A stretch of 64,000 bases of DNA, taken from positions 145,829 to 209,828 of the forward strand of contig JACQAM010000016.1 in NCBI GenBank assembly GCA_016194975.1, given 5' to 3'. Positions 16,225-25,667 of the stretch are shown here, in pieces. Source of the DNA: Bacteroidota bacterium. GTDB taxonomy: Bacteria > Bacteroidota > Bacteroidia > Palsa-965. Position numbers and translations under genes: made by a program. The notes beneath the pieces are model-generated. The model did no database searches and had not been told where the DNA came from. It saw only the letters and a program-made list of their open reading frames with translations. Every line of letters begins with the position of its first letter. Positions within the stretch are counted from its first letter, which is position 1.

Positions 16225-16369
16225 GCAACTGATGTGCTGAGCGAATGTTGAACAAAGACCTCATTCACCCACTGCCTAATTATCCAGCCAGTTGGCTGAA
16301 CCCAAAACCCCTTTGGAATTATGCAGTTCACAAATCTATTGCTGTCAGTTACAAAAGCGTATTCAGATT

Positions 16370-16388
16370 TTAGCAAATTATTTGCTAA
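16370..16388. promoter_or_regulatory. Perfect 19-bp palindrome upstream of araC-type gene
   Basis: TTAGCAAATTATTTGCTAA, 9-bp arms around a central T, 77 bp before the AraC-family ATG. This is operator-like. The binding protein is unknown, and AraC proteins usually prefer direct repeats. Confidence 0.4.
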
Positions 16389-16465
16389 TCTTGACGCATT
16401 GCTGTAACATAGCAGACAATTAAGATTAAAATTGCATCATTAATGTTCCTGATTTTACCAATACG

Positions 16466-17350
16466 ATGAAAGCACTTCCCTTCAAAATTCCACTTAATGG
16501 CGATAGTACGATCATCGTGGAAGAAGAGATCGAGCAGTATTTTTACACCTATCTCCATCAGCATAATGAAGTGCAGCTAACGTGGATCCTCAAAGGTGAA
16601 GGAACATTACTTGCCGGAAATTACACCGGCCATTTTGGTTCGGGAGATATTTTTTGGTTCGGCCCCAATCAGCCGCACGTTTTCCGTTGCGATCCTATTT
16701 ATTTCACCAACAAAAACTGGCTGAAAGCGCAGAGTATTTCCGTTTACTTCGACGTTTCTGAAACAAAAAATATTCTTGCCAATCTTCCGGAACTGGAAGG
16801 CCTCAAACAATTTGCTGTTCGTTCTGTGCGCGGATTCAGAATTGAGCCGGATGATTATGTGGCAATGACCGAAGCGTTCCTGCGCATACGCGTGCAGAGT
16901 GGAATCCAGAAACTCACTGCATTTCTCCAACTGATGGATCTTGCACTCAATCACAGCAAACATCTTCCGCTTTCCGATGAACCCGTTGGCCACCAGCTCA
17001 CGGAAAAAGAAGGATCGCGTATGCATTCCATTTACGATTTCACTTTAAAAAATTTCAGCAAAGAAGTGAGTGTGGGTAACGCCGCCGAAGTCGTGCACAT
17101 GACGCCCGAAGCATTTTGCCGCTTCTTTAAAAAGCATACACGCAAAACGTATGTTACTTTTCTCAATGAAGTGCGGGTGGAACAGGCGTGCCGGAAATTA
17201 AAATCGGCCGACGATAAACTCGTTGCAGAAATTGCCTACGCCTGCGGATTCGGAAATGTATCACACTTCAATCGCGTGTTCCGGAAAGTAACGGGCAAAA
17301 CTCCGCGCGAATACCAGGCGCATGCGGCCGCAAGGGAAAGAGTACGGTAA
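16466..17350 (+). CDS. AraC family transcriptional regulator
   Basis: 294 residues. The N-terminal cupin sensor (about 15-110) has HQHNEVQLTWILKGEGTLLAGNYTGHFGSGDIFWFGPNQPHVFRC. The C-terminal AraC/XylS double HTH (about 190-288) has VSVGNAAEVVHMTPEAFCRFFKKHTRKTYVTFLNEVRVEQACRKL and the signature IAYACGFGNVSHFNRVFRKVTGKTPREYQ. It probably senses a small molecule such as a sugar and activates transcription. Its target is not evident; the next gene (comF) is convergent. Confidence 0.92.
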   Translation: MKALPFKIPLNGDSTIIVEEEIEQYFYTYLHQHNEVQLTWILKGEGTLLAGNYTGHFGSGDIFWFGPNQPHVFRCDPIYFTNKNWLKAQSISVYFDVSETKNILANLPELEGLKQFAVRSVRGFRIEPDDYVAMTEAFLRIRVQSGIQKLTAFLQLMDLALNHSKHLPLSDEPVGHQLTEKEGSRMHSIYDFTLKNFSKEVSVGNAAEVVHMTPEAFCRFFKKHTRKTYVTFLNEVRVEQACRKLKSADDKLVAEIAYACGFGNVSHFNRVFRKVTGKTPREYQAHAAARERVR

Positions 17351-17379
17351 TGAGTTGTCAGCGGCAGTTAACAATCGAA

Positions 17380-18090
17380 TCAATCTCTGGCAGATGCCAG
17401 TGAAACCACCGACAATTTAACGCCTTCAATTTTCAGTAAGGGAATTGCGCACGCTTCGATTGTCGCGCCGGTGGTGATCACATCATCCACAAGAATGAGA
17501 TGTTTCCCTTCTAATTTTTCTTTTTCTCTTACCACAAAAACATCTTCCACATTTTTCCACCGCGCTTCACGGCTTTTTCTTGTTTGTGTATCGGTTGCAT
17601 CCAATCGCAATAAAATATTTTCTTTCATTGGAATTTCAAGCCCTTCTGCAAGTCCTTCCCCGAAACAGGCCGCCTGGTTGTATCCTCGTTTTCTTAATTT
17701 TTTATAATGCAGAGGAACCGGAATTACCAATGAAGCGTTGTTAAACGGCGTTAATTCTTTCAGTTCATTTCCAAAAATTCTTCCGGACACAATTCCCGCA
17801 TCACGCCTTCCGTTGTATTTCAGACGATGGATTAGTTCCTGCACATTTCCTCCCTGCGAAAACAGGTAACACGAAACGGCCGCTTCGAGTTTCAACCGGC
17901 CCCAGAAAACTTTTGCCACCGGATTTTCATTGGGGAAAAGCTCATCGCCCGAGCGCGGAAGAGTCAAATGACAAGCCGTGCAAATAGATCTTTCATTCTT
18001 TACCAGCGCAGCATTGCACGCCGCACAGAGTGAAGGATAAAAAAGACTAACAAAGCCCTGTGTATATTGTTTGATGGCAGCCGATGGCAT
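17380..18090 (-). CDS. ComF family amidophosphoribosyltransferase-like protein
   Basis: 236 residues from the ATG at 18088-18090. The N-terminal zinc ribbon is CAACNAAL...CTAC. The phosphoribosyltransferase domain carries the PRPP-binding loop HLILVDDVITTGATIEAC and the conserved VPLHYKKLRKRGYNQA. ComF is required for DNA uptake in transformable bacteria and interacts with replication-restart factors. No other competence genes are in the window. It is divergent from a coiled-coil membrane protein gene. Confidence 0.9.
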   Translation of the reverse strand: MPSAAIKQYTQGFVSLFYPSLCAACNAALVKNERSICTACHLTLPRSGDELFPNENPVAKVFWGRLKLEAAVSCYLFSQGGNVQELIHRLKYNGRRDAGIVSGRIFGNELKELTPFNNASLVIPVPLHYKKLRKRGYNQAACFGEGLAEGLEIPMKENILLRLDATDTQTRKSREARWKNVEDVFVVREKEKLEGKHLILVDDVITTGATIEACAIPLLKIEGVKLSVVSLASARD

Positions 18091-18154
18091 AAAAGCGTAA
18101 TTTTGTTGCAAATAAAGGGAATATTTTTTGCTGAATAAAACAGCGAACATTCAA

Positions 18155-19093
18155 ATGGAAGATCAACCAAAAAAAGAAAAGGAAAAAGGCAACGGAAAGA
18201 TCCATGCCATTTATCTCACGATCATTTTTCTGCTCGCAGGACTATGTGTTTTCCTTTCATTCCGTTACAAAGAATTGAAAACGATCGTTGCCACACACGA
18301 GATCACCATTGAACAGGTGGTGAAAGAACGCGACAATGTGAAAACCGATCTGCAGGAACTCCGCACACAATACGACGCATTGCAAACCGACGACAAGAAT
18401 CTGAATGCAGAACTCGATGCAAAGAAAAAATATATCGACTCACTTCTCGTCGTTGCCGACAAACACCAGAACGATGCTTACATCATTGCAAAACTGAAAA
18501 AAGAAACGAATACACTGCGCGAGATCATGAAAGGGTATGTGCGTACCATCGATTCGCTTAACCAACTCAACGGAAAACTCATTGTGGAAAAACAGGAAGT
18601 GCTCACACAACTCGATAAGGAAAAAGATAAATCAAATCAAATTCAAACTGATAAAGACAAACTGCAGAACCGCATTGATCGCGCTGCCATGCTGAGTACG
18701 CTCAATGTAAAAGCAGTGGGAGTGAAGTCGTCGAAGAATGGAAAAAAAGATACCGAGACCACGAAAGCGGGTAAAGTGGACAAGATCAAAGTCACGTTCG
18801 ATATTGCGGATAATGATCTCACCGTTGCGGGCAACAAAGATATTTTCATTCGCGTCATTCAACCCGATGCGCAGGAAATGACCGAATCGAAAGATGCTGA
18901 TCACCAATTTTCATTCGGACAAACCACGGCCTACTTCGCTGCAAAAAAAACCATCGATTACGAAAATCAACCGATGACCGCGCTCGTGAATTGCCACGTT
19001 GCAAAAGATACCACGCTTCCTCCGGGAAAATATATCATCGAGATCTACGCTGACAAAGTGATGATCGGTACGTGCGGGCTGGTGCTTGAATAG
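18155..19093 (+). CDS. Membrane-anchored coiled-coil protein, conserved hypothetical
   Basis: 312 residues from the ATG at 18155. A Lys/Glu-rich cytoplasmic N-terminus leads to one TM helix (about 20-38, IYLTIIFLLAGLCVFLSF) and a long coiled coil (about 45-190). A beta-rich C-terminal domain follows (KVTFDIADNDLTVAGNKDIFIRVIQPD ... PPGKYIIEIYADKVMIGTCGLVLE). This architecture is recurrent in Bacteroidota, with no function known to me. It is likely a periplasmic scaffold anchored in the inner membrane. Confidence 0.7.
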   Translation: MEDQPKKEKEKGNGKIHAIYLTIIFLLAGLCVFLSFRYKELKTIVATHEITIEQVVKERDNVKTDLQELRTQYDALQTDDKNLNAELDAKKKYIDSLLVVADKHQNDAYIIAKLKKETNTLREIMKGYVRTIDSLNQLNGKLIVEKQEVLTQLDKEKDKSNQIQTDKDKLQNRIDRAAMLSTLNVKAVGVKSSKNGKKDTETTKAGKVDKIKVTFDIADNDLTVAGNKDIFIRVIQPDAQEMTESKDADHQFSFGQTTAYFAAKKTIDYENQPMTALVNCHVAKDTTLPPGKYIIEIYADKVMIGTCGLVLE

Positions 19094-19323
19094 CAACCTT
19101 CGACCCATTCGACAGGCTCAGGGCTTAGTCTGACAACTATTACTGACAACTGATTAGGAGCGCAACTGCAGTGTTTCAAAAAACCTTCTTCCCGGCTATC
19201 CGGTCGACGGAGCTCCCTGCTATCGGGCTATGCGCAATAAGTTCTTAGCAGCAAAATCAGTTCGTGACTTCCAGTGGACGTTGTGGCTTTTTGCGAGTCT
19301 TGCGTTATAGAATAAATTCAGCA
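19094..19323. other. Gene-free gap with degenerate word repeats
   Basis: No coding sequence is seen. The gap holds a CGACCCATTCGACAGGCTCA word, two TGACAACT words (about 19130-19152) and CTGCTATCGGGCTATGC. These short phrases are unlike the neighbouring genes and look like decayed repeats. It marks the left edge of an AT-richer stretch with two hypothetical genes. Confidence 0.4.
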
Positions 19324-20109
19324 ATGCAACGAGTTTTTATTTTATTCCTCTTTTTGATTTCAACTGATTTGTTTTCACAAGAGACGAGTGAAGGGACACT
19401 CGTTTTCCAAACCGAAATTGATTCTTTACTAATTCATGCGTGGAAAAATCATTCCGAATCAGTGACCATGATCATCAAATCTTCTCAACGCCCTCACGAA
19501 AGATCCTGGAAAGAAAAGATCAAGTGGAGGTTCTTCAATGACTCACTGGTTGAACAGAAATTTGGGCTCAGAAATAAGTGTTACGGCGTTATTCGGAATG
19601 ATGAAATTTTTGAATATGATTTGGACAAAAACGAAGTTATCAAATATGGAAATTCCATAACTCGAGACTCTTCAGGATATACTATTATTGAATCTGATTA
19701 TGATGATGAGCGTTGTAAGTCTGTATCGGATTCGGCCAGGAAAAATACCACATTTCTTACCGAATTCTCGGATGGAAGAAAGCTCTATTCGACATCGCGT
19801 CCGCTTACAGACAGCTCAGGCGTCACAAGGCAATACAACATCCGAAACGACTCTTTGATACTTTTTCAGGAAATAACAGGAATTAAATCTGTCAGTATTG
19901 ATCATTATTCTCAAACGCAAATATGGATCGTCCATAATTATTTTCCATATGATTTTAATTGCGCTATCGATACAGAAAATGCAATTACGACATACAAGTT
20001 TGATTCTCATGGAAGATTGATTGCCGCACATAGGGTCGTCTCTTCTATTCCATGTAATTATGAGGGGTCTGAAACGGATGAAATGAATATTATCTACAAA
20101 CCCGACTGA
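19324..20109 (+). CDS. Hypothetical secreted protein
   Basis: 261 residues from the ATG at 19324. The Sec signal peptide is MQRVFILFLFLISTDLFSQ. The mature protein is Ser/Asp-rich with mixed beta segments (NEIFEYDLDKNEVIKYGNS, SVSIDHYSQTQIWIVHNYF). Its start SEGTLVFQTEIDSLLIHAW has no family I recognise. Codon use is more AT-rich than in adjacent housekeeping genes, and both flanks carry word repeats. It may be lineage-specific or recently gained. Confidence 0.55.
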   Translation: MQRVFILFLFLISTDLFSQETSEGTLVFQTEIDSLLIHAWKNHSESVTMIIKSSQRPHERSWKEKIKWRFFNDSLVEQKFGLRNKCYGVIRNDEIFEYDLDKNEVIKYGNSITRDSSGYTIIESDYDDERCKSVSDSARKNTTFLTEFSDGRKLYSTSRPLTDSSGVTRQYNIRNDSLILFQEITGIKSVSIDHYSQTQIWIVHNYFPYDFNCAIDTENAITTYKFDSHGRLIAAHRVVSSIPCNYEGSETDEMNIIYKPD

Positions 20110-20240
20110 CCAACCGCTTCTCACATTTTCCACAGACCAAATTTTTTTTCGCAAAGTCTGATTAGGTCGCAAAGTAATTTCTCCGTGAACCTCTGCGCCC
20201 CCGCGGCTCTGCGGCAAAAGTGTCCCACGGATTTCACAGA

Positions 20241-20921
20241 TCATTTCTCACGAAAGAAACAAATTCCATTGTAAAAATACGTTACGATCAAAGGGTCAGA
20301 AATTTTGCCGAAGATCTCTTCACCAAAATCATTACAATTTCCTGTTTGCTTGAGGACGATCTTCCCAGGTGTGATCGCAAGTGTATAATGATCACACTCA
20401 TTATCCATTTCCCCGCCATCGCCAGACCATTGGATGTGACTGAAATAATTTTCGACAGAAAACAGAAGAACCATATTATCCGGATTGATGAGAAATACCG
20501 TTTCCTGCTTTTCACCCCAACCATCGCCAGAAGTTCTATTCGTATTACCAATCATAGAAACAAATCTTAAAAGCAATTCCTTATTCCCGATCGTATCAAA
20601 CATTACTCTCTGAGCCTTGTAAAAGCTGGCACTTCCAGCTATTTCAGGAAGAGCATAAATATTCCATACACTATCAACTTTCATTGCTATTGAATAAGAA
20701 TATTCCCACGTTCCGCTATTTAATTCTACCAGGTAACAATGTGGCTTATAAAATGTGTCCACGAAATCTATTTTCAAACTATCCAGATTCTTCACCACCA
20801 TTTTCTGCATAAGAGCAGATCGAACGGTATCCGGAAAATTAAAATAGTCACTGTCGCTTTGTCCGAAAACAGGCACAAACAGAAGGCTCAACGCAAATAT
20901 GAAAATTGCCCTTTTCATCAT
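20241..20921 (-). CDS. Hypothetical secreted protein
   Basis: 226 residues. The Sec signal is MMKRAIFIFALSLLFVPVFGQ. The mature part includes FYKPHCYLVELNSGTWEYSYSIAMKVDSVWNIYALPEIAGS and TLAITPGKIVLKQTGNC. I recognise no domain. It is convergent to the previous AT-rich gene. The 3' gap (20110-20240) carries words such as CCACGGATTTCACAGATCA and CTCTGCGCCCCCGCGGCTC. Confidence 0.55.
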   Translation of the reverse strand: MMKRAIFIFALSLLFVPVFGQSDSDYFNFPDTVRSALMQKMVVKNLDSLKIDFVDTFYKPHCYLVELNSGTWEYSYSIAMKVDSVWNIYALPEIAGSASFYKAQRVMFDTIGNKELLLRFVSMIGNTNRTSGDGWGEKQETVFLINPDNMVLLFSVENYFSHIQWSGDGGEMDNECDHYTLAITPGKIVLKQTGNCNDFGEEIFGKISDPLIVTYFYNGICFFREK

Positions 20922-21071
20922 CTCAAAGCTATTTATTCAAATAGGAAAAAACATCCTTTTGAAAAAACTGTCCCATACAAACCAACAACTGTCAACAGAA
21001 AACTGACAACTGCTTTCCCCGCCTACAAATTTCTCATACAGATCTCACAGATAATCTTCTCACACCATTAA

Positions 21072-24000
21072 CTAAAAAATCGCTCTCACCTGCGCTGTTC
21101 CGGAATGCACCACGATCGATCCCGGAGTTTTTCTTCCTTCATACCCCAATGTCAATTGAAGATTTGTCGCGAGTGAACGCTGCCACGTAATACGCCACGT
21201 AAAATTTTCTCCCGGCTTCAGCCCTTCTAGCATGTCATAGCCAACTGAAGAATTCACTACGCCGGAATAAGTGATGCGGTAATAATTTCCTTCGGCAACA
21301 AAACTTCCTTTCGAAAGTTTACTCAGTTTTACTTCCGTTCCGAATTTCTGCACCACCGCATTTTCATTTCCATATTCCGGAAGATTTTTTTTCATGGAGT
21401 AACGATAACTGAAACTCACGCGGAAAGTAGTACCGGGCTGAATGCTGAATTTATTTTCTGTTTCGGTGTAATGAATTCGATAATTTCTCGTGGAAAAAAA
21501 TTCGGAAGAACTGCTCTTGTGTCCGTCGCGCAGATCATTCACCAGCGAAAGTGATTTCGTCATGTTCCAGCGCACGTGCACATCATGATACGTGTTCGCG
21601 CGCGACTCGAGCCCGTTTGTAAGCAAATTTTTTCCGCGCACATCCTGGTACGTATGTTCTATTCCGAATTTACTGCTGAGCTGGTTGAACGTAATCGTGT
21701 TTCTTATTGTGGAATTCAGCGTCACGAGTTGCGTGTCGCGCGCGTCATCCACCGTGGGCACGTAAATGTGCGCGGGATCGTTGCTCATTGTTTTCCGGTC
21801 TACGCGGTACGAAGCCATATCGGAAAATTTTCCCGCAAATCCTTTTACGCCTTTTTCATTCGCCCATTTCACAGCAGGTTTTAAATTTAAACTCTGGCTG
21901 AACTGATTCGTGTAAACTTTCACATATTGATTCGTGGGAGTGAAAACACGGATGTAATTTGCCTGGTCGCTGTACAACGCCGTTTCAAATTCATTCAGTT
22001 GTTTCACGCCATCGCCATTGTAATCGGTCCACGTGTAACTTCCCTGCCCTGCCGGAACTTCTATGTAGGAATATTCTTTTTTCACTTCGAGTCCCGAACC
22101 GGTTTCGTAAAAAGTGGTAGTGCTCACCACTCCTTTCCACATTCGCAGATTATATTCTGCTCTTCCCACAACTGTATTATCCGGTTGTTGCGAAGTGAGC
22201 AGCGGAGAATTGATATCGAGTTTCCTGTAACTCGCCGTTACACGAAGATCACGATCAGGATTTTTTCTCATCTCTACTGTACTCCCGAAATTTTCTGCGA
22301 ACGTAGCGCGCGAGAGTGATGCGTGATCAGGAAGAAGATCGCTGCGTTGTTTGTAAAAAAAAGTCAGTGTGCGTTTCGAAGAATCGTTGTAATTGAGATC
22401 ACCTTCCCATTCGAAAAATCCTGCGCTTGGCAAAATGAGCGAATCATTTCCTGCGCGCACTGAACGATTCATTTCCTGCGATTCAGATCCGGCAACGCTC
22501 CATTTTTTATAGATCGCTCTTGTAATTTTTACATTCTGACGGATGAAAGAACTGTTGCCGAAAATTCCGGTGGTCTCCAGCACACTTGCTTTTCCGGTCA
22601 CAGAAGTTTTTTTATCGGCCCAATTCACATTCACCGCATTTTTCGCTCCGCGGAAAGCAGTTCCTTCATCGAACATGGAATAATCATAACCGATGACATT
22701 TGATTTTTTTCCTTTGAGATCGAGCGAAACGCCGGCGAGATGCTGATCGGCAGTGGGAATGTGCGGCGTAGAATTTCCGTAACCGAAATTCCAATCGCGT
22801 TCGAATTCCACAGGACGGAATCTTTCGATCGGCGAAAAATAACGGCTCACGTATTCGTAGTGCGCCTGCACGCCGAGGTGTTGCGAACTTCCCATCGTGA
22901 ATTCATTGGTGTATTTTAAATTTCCTCCGTATCCTTTATCATCCTGCGAATCAAAAGGAGAAAAAGTATTCTGATCGAAGGAAGAGTAGGCGAGTTCGGT
23001 TTCAAATTTTCCAAGCGAAGTAGGCAGGGTTCCTCCCAATGTCACCATTTGTTTTTTCTTCGGCGTGATCAGGAGAATGACCGGTTCATAATCTCCCTGC
23101 AGAACTCCGTTCACCGGCGCTATCCAGCGAAAAGTTTTTCCATTGGCAGAAGTGGAATACTGCACATAATTTCCATTGTGTAAACCCACGTATGAAAAAC
23201 TCAAACGGAAATGCGCGCTGTCGGGAGAAATGGAATACACATACACATTGGAATAAAGAATGCTGTTCACGAGCGTATCGGTCTTTTTATACAAAACTTT
23301 ATCGCCGGAAAAAGCAACGCTGTCAATTCCGGGAACCACGGCATGCAAAAGTGTATCACCTACCGCCGCCATTTTTAATTTGTCATCATCGGTCAATGTT
23401 TGTTGCAGCGGTTGATTTTTTGCATCCTGTTCTGAATAGGCATTGAGCCGCACAGAAAATCCTTTCACATCATATTCAATTCCCGTGGTGGCGAGCGTGC
23501 GCGAATAATTCCTGTCGCTGTACTGGAATTCTACCGTAATGCGTTTGTCCTTCGTGATGAGTTGTTTCGCTGTAAAAGTGATCTCGCCTGTGTTGTAATT
23601 GATGGTGTAATCATTTTCCTGTCCGCGCATCAATTGTTTTCCGTCAATGAAAACTTTTTCTGTTCCGGAAAGAATCACAATGAAAAATTCATTTTCCGCT
23701 CCGTGCAACCGATACGGCCCCTGGTTTCCTTCGATGCCCTGGATCACATTGCGTGCAAATTTCCCTTTTGAGAGCGCAACACTTCCGCTCACTTTCAGAA
23801 TTCCGGAAGAATCTTTTTTTGCTGCGTTAAGAATATGTTGTTCGGAAGTGACCATCAGTCCCTGTCCGCGTTTGTTGTAATTCATGAAATAAGAACTGGG
23901 CCGCGTGGCAGTGAAATCTCCCGCAATGAGTTTTGTTCCTTTTCCCGAAAGCTGGATATAAACTTTGTCGAACTCCTGCAATTGCTGCGTGGTACCGTCG

Positions 24001-24560
24001 GGCTGAATAGGAAGATTATCATCCGTGGCCACCATCGTAAGATCGACATCATCAGAAATTTTTCCGCTGAGCTGGAGGTTGAGGCTGGAGTTCACAGAAA
24101 CATCGCGCGTATTCCCGAATGTAATTCCCCTCGAAAGACTTCCGCTTTTATTGAGTCCGCCCATAGCGAACGGATCATCCAGTGTTGTTTCCCCGGGTTT
24201 ATAGAGGAACGGATCAATGCGGTTATCGGGTTTGGAGGTGAAAGTCTTTTCGTCCTTGTGCGAATTTGATTTCGTGAACAGCAATGGATAAACGGCATAA
24301 TGCACCTGCAGATCATTGTGCGGTGCATTTGCAGAAAGAACAAGTTCTGCTTCAGCAGGAAGCAATTTGTATTGGGTGGAATCTAATTTTTTTCCGTTCG
24401 ACGATATCTCGAAAGTAGTTGCAACAATACTGAGTGTGTCGAGTGTAACGGTGTCTGATTTTGCAGCGATGGATTTATCCCGCCACGATGAAGCCTGCGC
24501 AGAAATTTTTCCCGCAGCAAAGAGCAGGAAGAAAAAAAACAGAAAAACTTTTCGCCGCAT
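21072..24560 (-). CDS. Large outer-membrane beta-barrel-like protein
   Basis: 1162 residues with a Sec signal peptide (VFLFFFFLLFAAGKISAQ). An N-terminal beta-sandwich region (about 30-130) is followed by a conserved block: GSLSRGITFGNTRDVSVNSSLNLQLSGKI, KLIAGDFTATRPSSYFMNYNKR, GNQGPYRLHGAENEFFIVILSGTEKVFIDG and NYNTGEITFTAKQLITKD. The rest (about 490-1162) is alternating amphipathic strands ending in ...HSGTAQVRAIF, a terminal Phe as in barrel proteins. I recall homologues in Bacteroidota without known function. A TAATTTTA element ends 5 nt before its ATG. Confidence 0.7.
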   Translation of the reverse strand: MRRKVFLFFFFLLFAAGKISAQASSWRDKSIAAKSDTVTLDTLSIVATTFEISSNGKKLDSTQYKLLPAEAELVLSANAPHNDLQVHYAVYPLLFTKSNSHKDEKTFTSKPDNRIDPFLYKPGETTLDDPFAMGGLNKSGSLSRGITFGNTRDVSVNSSLNLQLSGKISDDVDLTMVATDDNLPIQPDGTTQQLQEFDKVYIQLSGKGTKLIAGDFTATRPSSYFMNYNKRGQGLMVTSEQHILNAAKKDSSGILKVSGSVALSKGKFARNVIQGIEGNQGPYRLHGAENEFFIVILSGTEKVFIDGKQLMRGQENDYTINYNTGEITFTAKQLITKDKRITVEFQYSDRNYSRTLATTGIEYDVKGFSVRLNAYSEQDAKNQPLQQTLTDDDKLKMAAVGDTLLHAVVPGIDSVAFSGDKVLYKKTDTLVNSILYSNVYVYSISPDSAHFRLSFSYVGLHNGNYVQYSTSANGKTFRWIAPVNGVLQGDYEPVILLITPKKKQMVTLGGTLPTSLGKFETELAYSSFDQNTFSPFDSQDDKGYGGNLKYTNEFTMGSSQHLGVQAHYEYVSRYFSPIERFRPVEFERDWNFGYGNSTPHIPTADQHLAGVSLDLKGKKSNVIGYDYSMFDEGTAFRGAKNAVNVNWADKKTSVTGKASVLETTGIFGNSSFIRQNVKITRAIYKKWSVAGSESQEMNRSVRAGNDSLILPSAGFFEWEGDLNYNDSSKRTLTFFYKQRSDLLPDHASLSRATFAENFGSTVEMRKNPDRDLRVTASYRKLDINSPLLTSQQPDNTVVGRAEYNLRMWKGVVSTTTFYETGSGLEVKKEYSYIEVPAGQGSYTWTDYNGDGVKQLNEFETALYSDQANYIRVFTPTNQYVKVYTNQFSQSLNLKPAVKWANEKGVKGFAGKFSDMASYRVDRKTMSNDPAHIYVPTVDDARDTQLVTLNSTIRNTITFNQLSSKFGIEHTYQDVRGKNLLTNGLESRANTYHDVHVRWNMTKSLSLVNDLRDGHKSSSSEFFSTRNYRIHYTETENKFSIQPGTTFRVSFSYRYSMKKNLPEYGNENAVVQKFGTEVKLSKLSKGSFVAEGNYYRITYSGVVNSSVGYDMLEGLKPGENFTWRITWQRSLATNLQLTLGYEGRKTPGSIVVHSGTAQVRAIF

Positions 24561-24596
24561 CGATGTAAAATTAAAGGTAGTGCATTATCTAAATAC

Positions 24597-24647
24597 CAAA
24601 TCTCAAATTCCGGACTAACTCGATTGACTCTTGGAATTTGAGATTTG
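24597..24647. repeat. Inverted AAATCTCAAATTCC words between divergent genes
   Basis: CAAATCTCAAATTCC (24597-24611) is repeated inverted at 24633-24647, a perfect 15-bp match. The right arm is followed by a tandem copy of its last 7 bases (AGATTTG). It lies between the outer-membrane gene and xth. Confidence 0.65.
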
Positions 24648-24710
24648 AGATTTGGAATTTGTGGCTTTGCTTTCTGCCTATCTTTCGGGGCTACTGTTAA
24701 ACGTTTACGA

Positions 24711-25481
24711 ATGAAAAAAATTATATCCTACAATGTAAATGGCATTCGTGCTGCGCTCAATAAAGGATGGATAGACTGGGTAAAAAAAAATTCGCCTGAT
24801 ATTATTCTTCTTCAGGAAATAAAAGCGGAGCCGGGACAGCTCGATCTTTCTGTTTTCGAAAATGCAGGATACAAACATTGCTACTGGAATCCGGCAGAAA
24901 AAAAAGGATACAGCGGTGTGGCTATTCTTTCAAAAACAAAACCCGATCATATTGAAATCGGTTCTGGAAATAAAAAATACGATTCGGAAGGAAGAATGCT
25001 GCGCGCCGATTATGGCGATGTTTCAGTGATGAGTTTATACCTCCCCTCCGGTACAACGGGCGATGTGCGCCAGGATTTCAAATATGAATTCATGGATTTT
25101 TTTCAGCAGTACATTGACAAGCTGAAGAAAAAAAGGATGAAGCTCATCATTGGCGGAGACTGGAACATCTGCCACAAACCGATCGACATTCACAATCCGG
25201 TGAGCAATGCAAAATCATCCGGTTTTCTTCCCGAAGAAAGAGCGTGGATCGGAAAATTCATTAACAGCGGATTCATTGATTCATTCCGTCATTATCATCC
25301 CGAACCACATCAGTACACGTGGTGGACTTTCCGCGCGAATGCACGTGCGCGTAATCTCGGGTGGCGCATCGATTATCACATGATCAGTGCTGCATTGGAA
25401 AAACAATTGCGATCAGCTTCCATTATGCCCGAAGTAAAACATTCTGATCATTGCCCCATTTCAGTGGAAGTGGAATTCTGA
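24711..25481 (+). CDS. xth: Exodeoxyribonuclease III / AP endonuclease
   Basis: 256 residues from the ATG at 24711. It belongs to the exonuclease-endonuclease-phosphatase fold and acts on abasic sites in base-excision repair. Motifs: MKKIISYNVNGIRAAL, DIILLQEIKAE (metal Glu), GYSGVAILSK, SLYLPSG, IIGGDWNICHKPIDI (catalytic Asp/Asn), RNLGWRIDYHMIS and the terminal KHSDHCPISVEVEF (catalytic Asp-His). The gap before it carries inverted AAATTTGAGATT words. Confidence 0.95.
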   Translation: MKKIISYNVNGIRAALNKGWIDWVKKNSPDIILLQEIKAEPGQLDLSVFENAGYKHCYWNPAEKKGYSGVAILSKTKPDHIEIGSGNKKYDSEGRMLRADYGDVSVMSLYLPSGTTGDVRQDFKYEFMDFFQQYIDKLKKKRMKLIIGGDWNICHKPIDIHNPVSNAKSSGFLPEERAWIGKFINSGFIDSFRHYHPEPHQYTWWTFRANARARNLGWRIDYHMISAALEKQLRSASIMPEVKHSDHCPISVEVEF

Positions 25482-25667
25482 ATTTTTGATTTTTGGGTTT
25501 GGGAATTTGAATTTTTGGGTTTGGGTAGTTTCCCTCTGAAATTCTCCTGATCTTCTACCCGTTTTTCGCCGATCTATAGTGCAGAAAGCGAATTCCCCAA
25601 TTTTTCCAGTGCAAAAGGTAATTTTCCGTATTTTAGGCGCTGATTCCTGAAAAACGCTAATTCCACT

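Noticed and set aside
15891..16376. Minus-strand ORF of 161 codons
   Set aside because: It runs antisense through the methyltransferase 3' half and through the terminator hairpin. Composition is not protein-like, so it is a shadow.
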